A stretch of DNA of 28,528 nt from Rhizaria sp. SCN 62-66 (Eukaryota > Rhizaria, unplaced). The notes below the pieces were generated by a model. The model made no database searches, was not told the DNA's origin, and was given only the letters and a program-made list of their open reading frames with translations. Shown here in pieces: positions 9,453 through 20,022 of the stretch (the first letter of the stretch is position 1; each line of letters begins with the position of its first letter). The translations under genes and the position numbers were made by a program. The stretch lies in NCBI GenBank assembly GCA_001724265.1, contig MEDY01000511.1:1-28528 (forward strand). The letters run 5' to 3'.

Positions 9453-12400
9453 TCACAGTTTGAACCTGTCGCCGAAGATCACACCGACGAAGTCGTCGTT
9501 TTGGTTCGGCGCCGCCAGCTGCTGCTGCTCGCTGCCAGCTGCAGCAGCCGCCTTGCCGTCGCTACAAGTACTGTTGTTGTTGCTGTTGTTGCTCTGAGAG
9601 GTGCTTGGGAGCGCAGGATTGTGCTGTTTGATGCCAACGCTTGTGTTGCCCTTGAGGTCGAGTGCAGCAGTGTCACCCCTATCGTCTGCAGCGGCACTCG
9701 CACTCGCAGCAGACTCGGCGCCCCTGCTCGCATCGGTGTTCTCAGTACCGTTGCTGCTAGGACTCACAGCGACACTGGCGGAGCTGCTGCTCGCCGAGGC
9801 GCCATGGCTGAGGATCGCAAGCTCCTGGCGGCGGCGCTTCGAGCCCTTGGCCGTGCCCGGCGCGTGCGCAGGCGCCTGCCCCTTAGACTGGCCCTTAGAC
9901 TTCTGCTGGCCCCTTGAGTGATCGCCGCCCTTAGACTCGGAATCACCAGCGTCAGCGTTAGCAGAGCACTCGCCCTTGCACTCGTCGTCAGCAGCATTGC
10001 CGTTGCTGTTGTTGTTATTGTGGTGATGATGCTTAGATTTGCTGTTTGCGGTACTACTGCTGCTCGCGTCGCGGATGCGGGCAGCTAGAGCGTCGGCCGC
10101 CACGGCCAGCGCAACCTCTCGGCTCCTGCCGCTGATGTCGCGGTCAGTGCTGCAAGGGTCGGTGCTCGTGACGGCGTCTTTGTTGGGGAGCAAGTTCGCA
10201 TCGTAGGTGTAGTCGTAAGTGCTACCGGGTAAGGGCCTAGGCGCGAACGCGGACACGCGCATCGGGTTTAAGTACCCATACGCGAGACCCTTAGACTCTA
10301 GCTCAGATGTGAGGATCTCCTGGCCATCCACACTAGAGCTTGGCTGAGAGTCTTTGGCACTGACACTGCTGTCTGAGGGGTGAGCCTGTTGCTGTTGCTG
10401 CTTCGCGAGCAGAAGTTGCTTGATAATGAACTTCTCCTCGTACTCGACATCGTTGAGCGGGTTATCTTTCGCGCACGCCACGATACCGCGCAGCGTGCCG
10501 ACAGTGGCCACCACTTCGGTGATCTCCTTCACCAGGCTGGCGACCGTCGCGGCCTTGTGTATCCGTTGCCATGCCGCCACCGTGGTGACCCCGGCGTGGG
10601 CCTTCATCATCTCCATCGCGTTGTAGCGAATGTTCTTGACAGCGTTCGTGGTGGCCACGGCCGCGGCCAAGTACCGGCTCAGCGTCTCGGAGACGGGCGC
10701 CATGTAAGGGGCGCGGGTAAGGGGGGACGTGTAAGTGGCCTCGTCGCTGAAGCGCCACACCCAGCCCAGGTCCGCGGCCGTGTAAGGGGGCGCGACACTT
10801 ACACTCGAAAGCTTTTGTTTGGCACTTAAATCATCCGAGGCACTTACATTGTCCTTGTTGGCGCTCACTGTGTTGGCACTTACACCACCAGTCGAGCCAG
10901 AGTCAGTGCTGTTCTGTGCAGCGCTCGCGTCCGCACTGGGGCGAGCATCAGTGCTCTGCGTTTGTTGCTGCTGTTGTTGCTGTTGTTGTTGCTGCTGCTG
11001 TGCCTTTTGCGCCTGCGCCATCGCCCGCGCCTCCGCCTTGGCCTTCGCGGCCTCGACGACGGCGGCCCGCGCCTCGAGCCATAGCGCAGTCGTCTCGTCG
11101 CGCGCGGCGTCCGCCCTCGCGGCCTCACGGCGCGCAGAGTCTGTCCACCAGTAAGGGAGCCCGCCGCGCGGCTCTGAAGTCACGCCGCCCTGGTCCGCAG
11201 CAGTAAAAGGACTCGCGGTTGCCGCATCTGTGGCAAGCGCGCGAGTAGTCTTGCTTTGACTGAGGACATCACGCCAGATCGGCTCATACGCGTTGATCCA
11301 TGCCCCGCCCTTGACGGAAGCACTGACAGGGTACTTACTCTCAGCAGCAACAGCAGCAGCAGCAGCAGAGTTGCTGCGACTGTCAGCGCCAGCAGTGACA
11401 GCTGCATCTGTGCTGTTGCTGTTACTGTTGCTGTCCTCGGAGGGCAGGTCGTGGTAAGTTAGGCCGCCGTCGCTGGAAGTTAGGCCGCAGTACGCCGAGG
11501 GCAGCGCGAGCGGCACGTCACGCAGCTTATGCGAGACGCCTGCGTTGCCGAAGGAGTCGGTAAAGTGCCACGGAACCAGGTGGGGGTTGAAGGCGCAGAT
11601 GGTGTCGACGGAGGCGCGGCGGCAGCCAACGAGGGAAGTTACGCCGCCAGTGGTACTGCTGCCGCTGCTGCTTGTGTTCCCAATGCTGTTCGCGTTGCTG
11701 TTGTTGTTGAAGTGCAAGTCGTAGCTACTCGTGTAAGAGGAAAACCCGTCGCCCTGATCATAATCACGATCGTCACCATGAGCGTTGCGAACGCCGTGCT
11801 TACCGTTTTGCCGCAGGAGATACTCGTTCAAGTCGACGCCGTGGCCACAGTCGTCAAAGTAGTCGTGCCACTCTCCCGGAGACAGAGGCGACGCCCCCTT
11901 AGACGCCTCGGCCTCGGCGGAGGATCTAAGGGGCGCGCCGAAGACGGACGGGTTCCACATGGCGCCGCGGCCCACAAGCACGCCCGCGGCGCCCGTGACC
12001 TGGCGGTAGCGCTGCACATCCTCGAAGGTGAACACGTCGCCATTGTACAGCAGCGGCACGCGCGCCGCGGACTGCAGCAGCGGGAACTGCAACAGCGGCA
12101 GCGCGCGGAACCGCGGCCGGTCTGCGCGGAAGCGGCAGTGGACGCCAATCGCGGCCACTCCCATGGCCTCAAGGCGGCGGACCAGCTCCAGCGTGTCGCG
12201 AGGGTCGGCCAGCATGCGGATCTTGGCCGTGAAGGGCAGCGCCGCGGGCAGGTTGCGCTGCAGCGTGGAGAAGATGTCCGCCACGTGTTCCGGACGCGTG
12301 AGCAGCGCGGCGCCCATCGCGCCCTGCAGCGAGAACATCTTCGGACAGCCCATGTTGATGTCGATGGCGCGGCAGTCACGTGCCACCACTGTCGCCGCGG

Positions 12401-13115
12401 CCAAGGCGTCGACGCCATTGCCCGCGCCCAGCTGCACCACAAGCCGCTCGCCGCGGTAAGTCTCGAGCGTGTGCTGCTGGTCGAAGCCGACAACGTGTGC
12501 GGGGCCGTCTAAGGGGGTACTTACATTGCCCGAGGCGTGGCCGCCCGTGAGCGCGTTGTGCGGGGAGGTCTTGGTGGCGAAGCGGACGATGCGCTGGTTG
12601 TAAGGATCTCCGGTCTAAGGGTCCGCGACAACGTAGCGGCCACATGTCAGTAGCTTGCGAGCGACGAGCTCCTCCGAATAGAGCACGTTGCAGCCGTAAT
12701 CCTTCGCGACGAGGCGCGTCGCGAGCGTGGAGACGCGCACCATGGGCGCCAGCGCGGCTTGACTTCGGTACTCCCAAGGAGCGAAGTCGCTGGGGTGGGA
12801 CCAAACGCTCTGTTCAGCTGCGTTGTTGTGGTAGCGGCCGGTGTTATTGAGCACGGAGCCGTCGCCAAGCTCGTTGCACTCGACCAGCGCGACCTTACCA
12901 TCGCCACCGCTACTACTGCTGGTGTGGTTCGAGAGGCGGGAGAAGTGGCAGAAGACGCCGCGGGTGTTGCGGATGCGGTTCACGCCGCTGCGAAACGCGC
13001 GGGGGCCGGTCAAAACAGGGCTGGCATCAGGCTGAGGGGCGGTGGCGGTCGCCTGCTGCTGCTGTTGCTGCTGTTGCTGTTGTTGCTGCTGGTTGAGTTG
13101 GTGGAGGTGGGACAT
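9453..13115 (-). CDS. DUS2: tRNA-dihydrouridine(20) synthase, DUS2 type, with an in-frame TAG and large low-complexity insertions
   Basis: One intronless frame of 1220 codons from ATG 13115 to TGA 9453, interrupted once by TAG at 12617-12615 (codon 167). DUS2 enzymes are FMN-dependent and use NADPH to reduce U20 of cytoplasmic tRNA. Before the TAG: a 15-Gln run, then the FMN-site strand LAPMVRVSTLATRLVAKDYG (122-141) and YSEELVARKLL. After it: QRIVRFATK (matching the family RVVFRT segment), VVQLGAG, then INMGCPKMFS with catalytic Cys257, FTAKIRM, GVHCRFRADRPR, LLYNGDVFT and GRGAMWNPSVF, closing the TIM barrel. The family's helical C-terminal domain (ETLSRYLAAAV...NIRYNAMEMMKAH) is displaced by hundreds of Ser/Asn/Gln/Ala-rich residues. 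Typical members have about 380-500 residues. The frame is identical on both sides of the TAG, so this is not a frameshift. It could be a nonsense allele, readthrough, recoding, or a base error. Confidence 0.85.
10963..11001 (-). repeat. CAG/CAA polyglutamine tract in the DUS2 insertion
   Basis: Mixed CAG and CAA codons encode about 12 consecutive Gln in the disordered insertion between the catalytic barrel and the C-terminal helical domain. Codon mixing suggests it is less unstable than the pure AAC tracts elsewhere in the window. Confidence 0.85.
12615..12617 (-). other. In-frame TAG codon within DUS2
   Basis: On the minus strand the codons read GAC CCT TAG ACC GGA. Conserved DUS2 sequence lies in the same frame on both sides: CGRYVVADP before, RIVRFATK and the catalytic MGCPK after. 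The TAG falls inside a copy of the recurrent 9-mer CCCTTAGAC. Removing 15 or 18 bases ending at this TTAG would restore the frame. All 19 placed introns are 115-260 bases, so a micro-intron is unlikely. Confidence 0.9.
13053..13097 (-). repeat. CAG/CAA polyglutamine tract near the DUS2 N-terminus
   Basis: About 15 Gln codons, CAG and CAA mixed, starting nine residues after the initiator Met. It precedes the FMN-binding start of the catalytic domain and is outside the conserved fold. Confidence 0.85.
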
Positions 13116-13563
13116 CGTTTGTGACGTGACAATCACGAGCAAACGCTCAGACCGCAATGAAACTACGGCGCCTAGCTAGTAAGAAAATAACTATAATGGC
13201 TGGAACGTGCGCTTAGTGTGTCGGGTGAACGCTAAGTGGTGTCTTAGTTGAAAACTAAGGAAAGTGCGGAGGTTGTCGGGCAAGGGTCAGATGGAAAAAG
13301 TGCGAAGAAGAAGTTCGTGAGGTTAATGGGCAACTTAGGCAACACAATTTAAATAAGATGTACAAAGCACTATTTAGATATCCTCATGTTTAACCCGACG
13401 CTCGTTGACGATCATACCACGATTTTATTATTGTTTTCCTTACCCGATCGTGCCGAAGACCTCGAGTCCACTGTGCAAGTGGCGTTGCGTTGGACTGGTC
13501 GAAATCCTCCTTTACACCATCACACAAACTTGATCAAGCTCCACTTTTGCTCTACCTAGCAAC
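13116..13563. promoter_or_regulatory. Divergent intergenic region between DUS2 and TMEM42-like genes
   Basis: 448 bp shared 5' region of two oppositely transcribed genes, so a compact bidirectional promoter is likely. The stretch 13180-13280 contains several CTTAGTT/CTAAG words (CGCTTAGTG, GCTAAGTGG, TCTTAGTTG, AACTAAGG). I cannot name a known element. Confidence 0.5.
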
Positions 13564-14276
13564 ATGGAAGGGAAGTGGGCTTCAAGGCAGTACCTGCTGT
13601 TCGCGTTAGCCGCGGCAGCGCTGGGCACAGCTGGCGCTGCTGGGGTGAAGGCGATATTCGCCGCTGTTGTCACGGACGCAATCACTGCGCTCATGTGCAA
13701 CAATTCGGTTCTTCCAGTGACTTTAGCTCAATCGTGCTCTAGCGTACGTGTATTTATCTGTCATATCCACCTCGTGATAAACTTGGTGTTTATTACAATG
13801 TGTAATCAGTATAATTCACTTGAGTCATTGAGACAACAATATCTCTGCTTCTGGACGACGAACCATCGTATAACGCACGCAAACATCGTTCACTATATCT
13901 AAAATTGTGTCGGGCGACGTATACCATGTAGGTTCTATCTTTTCTGTTGCCACTGTTGCAATTCCTAGCCGTTATCACCGTTAACGGCCTCGCGTTGCAG
14001 TTCTCGCTGCGCGCAATGCACGCCGCCCCCTCGACCCCCATCGCGAGCTTGGCCACAAACGCGTTCGCCTTTCTTTGCGGGCTTACTGTTACCGCATTTG
14101 CCAACATGCTTACTGCCACCAACACAGACACCGCTAGCGCTCACTCTCAGGGCAACGCTGATCTGGTTAGCGACACAGTGTGTTGGTTCGATGTGCGCTG
14201 TGGCGTGTGGCGTCAATCTCTTGGCGTCATCTGTATTGCTGTTGGTCTCGTTTTTGTTGCATTTGCAGATACGAGC

Positions 14277-14367
<91 letters not shown>

Positions 14368-14696
14368 CAACAACAACAACAACAACAACAACAACAGCAA
14401 CAACACGAGTGACCGCAGCAACAAAATCACTGCTGAGCGCGACAGTGTCGAGACGGCCGCAGAGACTGACAGCGCTGCTGCTGTTGGTACCACAAGAAAC
14501 AATTGCACGTGGAGTGATGTGCAGCGCTACGTGGCTGTTGCAACTATTGCTCTGGTGCTCGCAGCAGTGGTTGCTGGTGAGCTTGCACTCGTGCTCTAAC
14601 GGGAACAAGACCATGGATATAACTACATATATCAATAGATACATAGCCAACCTTTCGTTTTTACGTGTACCATTGTATGTCAAATTGTATATGTAA
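13564..14696 (+). CDS. Small TMEM42/EamA-like membrane protein, frame broken in an AAC microsatellite
   Basis: Exons 13564-13743 and 13932 onward, phase 0, with donor GTACGT. About four hydrophobic helices are visible: one in exon 1 (LLFALAAAALGTAGAAGV), then FLLPLLQFLAVITVNGLAL, ATNAFAFLCGLTVTAFANML and SLGVICIAVGLVFVAFA. The last helix is preceded by WRQ. This resembles the half-EamA, drug/metabolite-transporter-like fold of TMEM42 proteins; the match is by pattern only. After the last helix comes a run of 30 AAC codons (14277-14366), then a unit missing one A at 14367-14368. Read as given, the frame continues as Thr codons and ends at 14696 (314 aa) with an implausible tail. The other frame restores Asn, then a polar tail and a further hydrophobic segment (YVAVATIALVLAAVVAGELA), ending with TAA at 14599. 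The second tail looks more protein-like. Confidence 0.6.
14277..14395 (+). repeat. (AAC)n trinucleotide microsatellite with one-base phase slip
   Basis: Thirty perfect AAC units (14277-14366), an AC dinucleotide at 14367-14368, then nine AAC units (14369-14395) before AGC AAC AAC ACG. The slip changes the reading frame of the host gene. Antisense poly-Leu and poly-Cys open frames over this tract are repeat artefacts. Confidence 0.97.
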
Positions 14697-14699
14697 ACT

Positions 14700-15128
14700 C
14701 CGCTAGTATAGATTATTATACAGGCGAGCGATACACTGTAATGTAAGTTCGTAACGTGCCTGCGGTCGGTCTGTTCGGTCCTTGACCAAGACTGCAAGTC
14801 GACCGTTTCCCAAAGCACTATATAAAACCACTCAGAGCTCGTGATTCTCATCGTCAAGGACAAAATGTGATGCTTATTGATAATAACGGTGCATGATTCT
14901 ATTGATTCATAATATGTTATTTTCTGAATCTCTCTTATTTCCTTCAAAGTCCCTCCTAGCAGAGAGCCTCGTCTAAGAGCAAAGCTCGACACACAATTTT
15001 CTCTTCTCGGTCTTTGCACCGCACATAAACCAACTTCTCTACAGCAAAGCTGAACTTAGTAGCAAGAACCCGCCTTGTTCTAGCCGTTTTCCTGCTGCTG
15101 CGCTGCCTTGCGCTAAAATCATCTCGCC
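14700..15128. other. Intergenic region upstream of the coiled-coil gene
   Basis: AT-rich spacer after either possible end of the TMEM42-like gene. The last 150 bases contain C/T-rich stretches consistent with a 5'UTR and lead into CGCCATGAG at the coiled-coil start. I see no other gene or named element. Confidence 0.4.
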
Positions 15129-18100
15129 ATGAGCTACAACAACGGTGGAGGCTCCGTGCCTCGCCAGACTGGTGGCAACGGCAACGGCAGCGACCCCACC
15201 TCGCACTGGGACGCGCGCTTCTCCGCCGACTCCGCCCTCTTCGGCATCACCGACGCGGCCGACGTGGACCTGACCGCCGCCGAGCTCCGCGAGCTCGGTC
15301 TCTCGCCCCCTGCGAACAGCATCAATAACAACAACGGCAATAATGGCAACTCTGGTCCGTCCGGCAGCAACGCGGGCGAAGAAGACAGCGACGTGCGTCT
15401 CTGGGCGCAGAACCAGCGCTTTCAGGCCGCTGTGATGAAGGCCATGGAGCATTCGGTCGGCATCCTCCAGGACAAGCTCCGCGAGAACCTCTCCACGCTC
15501 GCGACGAGCGAGAAGAGCCGTGAGGATCTCGGCATGGCGCTGCACACTATGCGCACCGAGCTCTCCCGCGCATCGGCCGGGCTCGCGCGCACGCGGCAGG
15601 ACCTCTCGGACGCCGTGTCGGCGCGCAAGCTTGCCCTGGCCGAAGCTGCCGCCGTGGGCGCAGAGCTGGTCGCGGCGCGGCGGCGCGGCGCAGACCTCGA
15701 GGCGGAGCTGCTACGGGCTCGTGCCGAGGCCGTGACGGCGCGCGACGCGCAACTGCGAGGCAAGCAGCTGTACGGCGTGCTTGAGGCTGAGTACAAGGTC
15801 GCCGCGAACCAGATCTCGGGGCTCCGCAGCGAAGTCGAGGCCAAGGCCGCTGAGCTGCGCAACCTCAAGACCAAAGACGGCGACAAGAGCACAGAGCTTG
15901 CGACTGTGACCAACCAGCTCGCCGCCGCCAAGGAGCAGCTGACCGTGGCTGCGGCGGCGGCGGCGCGGGCGGCCGCGGAGGCGCGTGGACAGGTATGTCA
16001 CGATATTTAATGGCCCCGCTGATTGCACTCAACCTAACATCTCGCGCTATATTCCTGGTGTGCGATCGTGAACATTGTCTTGTTTATTTTTGAGGGGTTG
16101 CATCTTTTTATCCACACGTCATTTGCTCTCACGTTGATAACCGTGATGTATGATATGGTTTTGTCTCTGTTGAATAGGACGCCGAGCTGGCCGCCGTCAC
16201 CGCCAAGCACACGACGGCGCTGAAGCAGCTCTCGGACGCCGCGGCCGCGATGCAACAGCGCGACACGGCGCTGCGCGTGCTGGCCGAGCGCCACGCCGCC
16301 GTGAGCGACCAGCTGCGCACCGAGCAGGCGCGTGCCAAGCGCGCCGAGAGGGACGCAGACAACACGGCCGACGCAAAGGCCGACCTCGCGAGGTACGTAT
16401 TGTGGCTATTCTCTATGTACTGACAAAAAAAAATGACAAAATCATTCAATATTCACATGCATCGAATTATTTTTAAATCTTACTTTATCATTTTATTCTT
16501 GTCTTCTTTAACAACCTATCCAGGGCTGCTGCGGCCGACTCGGCCAAGCTGGCCTCGGCCGCTGCTGGCCTCGCCGCCGCCGCGGCCGCGGGCGACAAGC
16601 TCTCGGGCGACCTGGAGCTGGCGCGCAAACACGTCAACGTGTTGACTGAGGAGGCGGCCGGCCTGCGCCGCGCCGAGGCCGTGCTGACGGACCAGGTCGA
16701 GACGCAGCGCGCGCGCGCCTCGGCCGCTGCCGCCGAGTGCGACTCGCTGAAGCAACAGCTCGCCGAGGCCAGGGCCGAGGCTGCGCGCGTCGATGCGGCT
16801 GCCAAGGCGAGCGACGGGAAGCTCCGCGCGCAGCTCGAGAAGGGGCTGTCCTCCGCGCAGCAGGCCGTGGCCTCGAGCGAGAACGGACGGCTGCGGACCG
16901 ACGCGCGTCTGTCGGAGCTGGAGCAGGAACTGCGGCGCGCCGTCAGCGCCAAGGAGAGCGCCGAGAGCGAGCTTGCGTCGCTACGGGGCCGCTATGAGGA
17001 GGTCTACGGGCAGGCCAAGTCGCGCGAGGACGCGCTAGAGAGGGCCACGCACCGCGCTAACCGCTACCAGGTGCGTTTACAGAGTTTATGCGATAACTAA
17101 GTGAGAATCCGCAATGCTTGAGTGAAACATTACATTTTTGAGCAGTTTTAAAGGATTCAAGTCTCGCGTTAATAACTTCAGCTCAATTTGTATTTTGTCT
17201 TTCACGATTCTCATTAATTCATCTCACTTCTTCATTTGTTTGTTTTCTTTGCTTTCAGGGCGAGACCGTCGGCGTAGAGGCGCGCGCCGTAGCCGAACTG
17301 GAGCAGTACAAGACGGCCGCGGACGCCGAAATTACAGCCCTCAAGAGCCAGCTGCGCGACAAGTCGAAGCAGTACGACGCGCTGTCGATGGCGTTCGTGG
17401 ACGCGCAGCAAAAGGTGCTGCAGACGACGCAGCGCGAGCAGAGCGGCGCCGAGTCCGTGTCCTCAGCCAAGTCGCAGCTCGCGCTGGCGACGGCGATGCG
17501 CGATCGGCACCAGCGCGAGGCCTTGCGCGCCGCACAGGAGACCGTGGTGTCTGTCAAAGAGGGCCAGGAGGCGAAGCTGCTGCAGAGGCGCGCCGAGGGC
17601 ACCGTCGCGGAGCTGCAGGAGACTGTGGCCGTGCTGCAAGTACGTAATATAACAAAACAATAATCATATCAAACAACAACTGTCGCTTTATATTTGTCTT
17701 TATTATTCCATCAAACTCATCCACATTCTGTAAACGCTCATTTTTCACATTTTTCTCACAAATTTGCAGGGCAAGCTGAACGACGCGATGTTTTACGAGC
17801 GCGCTAAGAAGGCCGCCTACGACAGCGAGATCACGGAGCTGCGCGGCGAGATCGCGCGTCTGCGCGCTGACGGCCACGGCGTGACGGGCCTGGTGATCGC
17901 GTCGCAGCGCGAGCGCGCCGCGGCCGAGGCGCAGGCGCGCGTGCAGCAGATGAAGCTTAAGGTGGCCGAGGACAAGCTGGAGCGCGCGCGCGAGGAGATG
18001 GGTCAGCTGCGGCAGCAGGTACGCGCGCAGGGCGCCGCGGGCAGCCTCGTCAGCAAGCAGTACAACCTGTGGAGCAAGCAGTTCGAGGTCGTGGTCGGCA

Positions 18101-20022
18101 AGGAGCTGGCGCGGCGGCAGAAGGAGATCGCCAATATCGTCTCGCAGCAGCACCTGCACTCATCAACTTCCAACGCGAATAGCAGCAGCGGCGCCAGCGG
18201 GAACGTGAACAGCGCTGGCGCGGGCCCCGGCTCTGCGGGCGCGAACGGCGCCAGCGGCGGCGGTGGCAGCAGCAGCACCGACAGCGCATTCATGTCCGAG
18301 CTCATCAGCACGCTGCGCGACGAGCTACACCAGTCGTCGACGCTCAACGCGACGCGGCTGCAAGAGATACTCGCGCTGCGGCAGCGGCTCAACGCCGTGG
18401 CGCTTTCGGACCAGGAGCTCGGCGACCGCGAGTCTGCCTACGTGGGCAAGGTGCAGGAGCTCATCCTCTCCAAGAAGAACCTCAGCAGCCTGTGTCAGAG
18501 TCTGCGAGGCAAGGTCGTGCGGGCCGAGACCATCGCGGCGGCGCTTGAGAACGAGCTGATCAAGGAAGTTAATCCGCCCGCGGGCAGCATTGATTACAGC
18601 CGCTTACTGTCGAGTGCAAACTCGAGCAGTGTCCGTGATGCTGAGATCAGCGCTGCTGCTGGGGCTGGTAATATTAATACCAACGCCAGTGATGTCATTG
18701 CTGCGTCTGCTGCGCTAAAGGAGTTGATTCATGGACCTGGCTTTGAGAATCAAAGTCAAGTTGCGGCGGGGCCAATCAAGCCTCACAGCAATAACTACAG
18801 TGGCAATAGCAATTACCCGAATGCAAGCAGTAGTTTGGGTGGCGGTATCACCAACAACAATAACAACAACGCGTCTCTGCCCTCGCTGCTTCCGCTGCAA
18901 GCTCCAACTAGCAGCCGCAACAACGCTACCAACAGCAGCGCCAACTACTACAACAACAACAGCAGCAGCAGCAGCAGCGCGTCGTTGCTGTCGAATTCGA
19001 GCACGTCTGGGTTGTTTGCCCTCAGTCTGCAGCAGCAACAACAGTCGCAGTTCCCGCTCGACCTTGCTTCCGTCAGCCCCAGCCTCCCCCACAATCAAGG
19101 CTACGGCCACGGCCCCAATCAGCAGTACAACAGCGGGTTTGTGGTCAACTCCGGCGCGACGGCATCTGCGCTGGCCTCGCAGTCCGCGGCGTCGCTGGCG
19201 GCTCCCGCCGCCACCAGCGTTGCCACCAGCGGCGGTGCGCAAATGCCGAACAGCACCAGCATGAGCAACTTGCACGGCACGGCTGCGGCCAACAATAGCA
19301 GCGGCAATCTGTTGCTACCGTCATCTTCTGCTGTTTCGCTCGCGCAGGCGATGCGTGTTGTCTCGACGGGCCTTGGAAACAATAACAACAACAGTAACAG
19401 CAGTATCAGCAGTAGCAACAGCAGTGCGAACGTCGCCACGCCCAACGCCAAGGGTCTGCTCAGTAACAAGAGTGCCGCCTCGCTCCAGCGGCCGCGCGCG
19501 AGCAACCCCCCGGGTGGGGCGTACGCTGGTCATGTGGGCGCGTTCAACGCGGTGACCCTGGCGCCAGGCGCGAGCTACAGCTACGCACAGCCGCCGCTGG
19601 CGCAGTCGCAGACACAGCTGCTCGGCAGCGGCAGCAACGGCGCCCTCGCGGCCGCCCTCGCCGCTGCGAACAGTAACATTGGTGTCAATGCCAGCGCGAA
19701 CGCGAGTGCGAGTGGGAGTCTGGGCAGTGGCAGGGGGAAGCAGTCGTCGGTGCTTGCGGGGGCCGCGGCGGCGACGCTGACGCCGACGCCGCGTCGGACC
19801 AAGCCTCAAACCACCACAAACGCGATGGGCGCGATGAACTACTCTGGCGCTGGCGCTGCCGCTGGCGCAGGCGTTGGCGTTGGCTACGGTGCAGGTGCGA
19901 GTCTGGGCGCGAGCGCTGTTGGTGGCCGGGAAGGGGGGCCGAGTGCGGCGATGCTTCGGGCGATGGCAACCGCAGCTGGCGCAACTGTGAGTAATGACCA
20001 TTCCACAGCCAACAAATACTGA
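15129..20022 (+). CDS. Large alanine-rich coiled-coil protein, 5 exons, 1419 aa, family not recognised
   Basis: Exons 15129-15992, 16178-16392, 16524-17070, 17259-17639 and 17770-20022 sum to 4260 bases in frame, ending in TGA. Residues 1-95 are Gly/Asn-rich low complexity. About 95-790 is an almost unbroken Ala/Glu/Arg/Lys/Gln-rich heptad-type coiled coil, ending in a less repetitive stretch (KQYNLWSKQFEVVVGKELARR). After a Ser/Gly/Asn linker comes a second helical block at about 842-945 (SELISTLRDELHQSS; LILSKKNLSSLCQSLRGKV). The last roughly 470 residues are Asn/Ser/Ala/Gly-rich and disordered. No motor, kinase, membrane or targeting motif is visible. The architecture suits a cytoskeletal, centrosomal/basal-body or Golgi-tether protein, but that is inference from shape only. 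The short SLCQSL block recalls taxilin-type coiled coils without enough similarity to assign the family. The start has good context and follows a UTR-like stretch. Confidence 0.82.

Noticed and set aside
11529-12512. Plus-strand open frame of 327 codons opposite DUS2
   Set aside because: It covers the region that encodes the catalytic DUS2 barrel on the minus strand. Its own translation is Val/Gly/Arg-rich with no recognisable motif, as expected of an antisense shadow in GC-rich DNA.
12600-12634. 15- or 18-base micro-intron ending at the TTAG in DUS2
   Set aside because: It would restore the frame, but every other intron placed here is 115-260 bases with a GTACGT-like donor. The candidate donors (GTTGTC, GTCGCG) do not fit.
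14213-15019. Minus-strand frames with long Leu or Cys runs over the AAC repeat
   Set aside because: The Leu and Cys runs are the reverse reading of the microsatellite. No start, splice or protein features support them.
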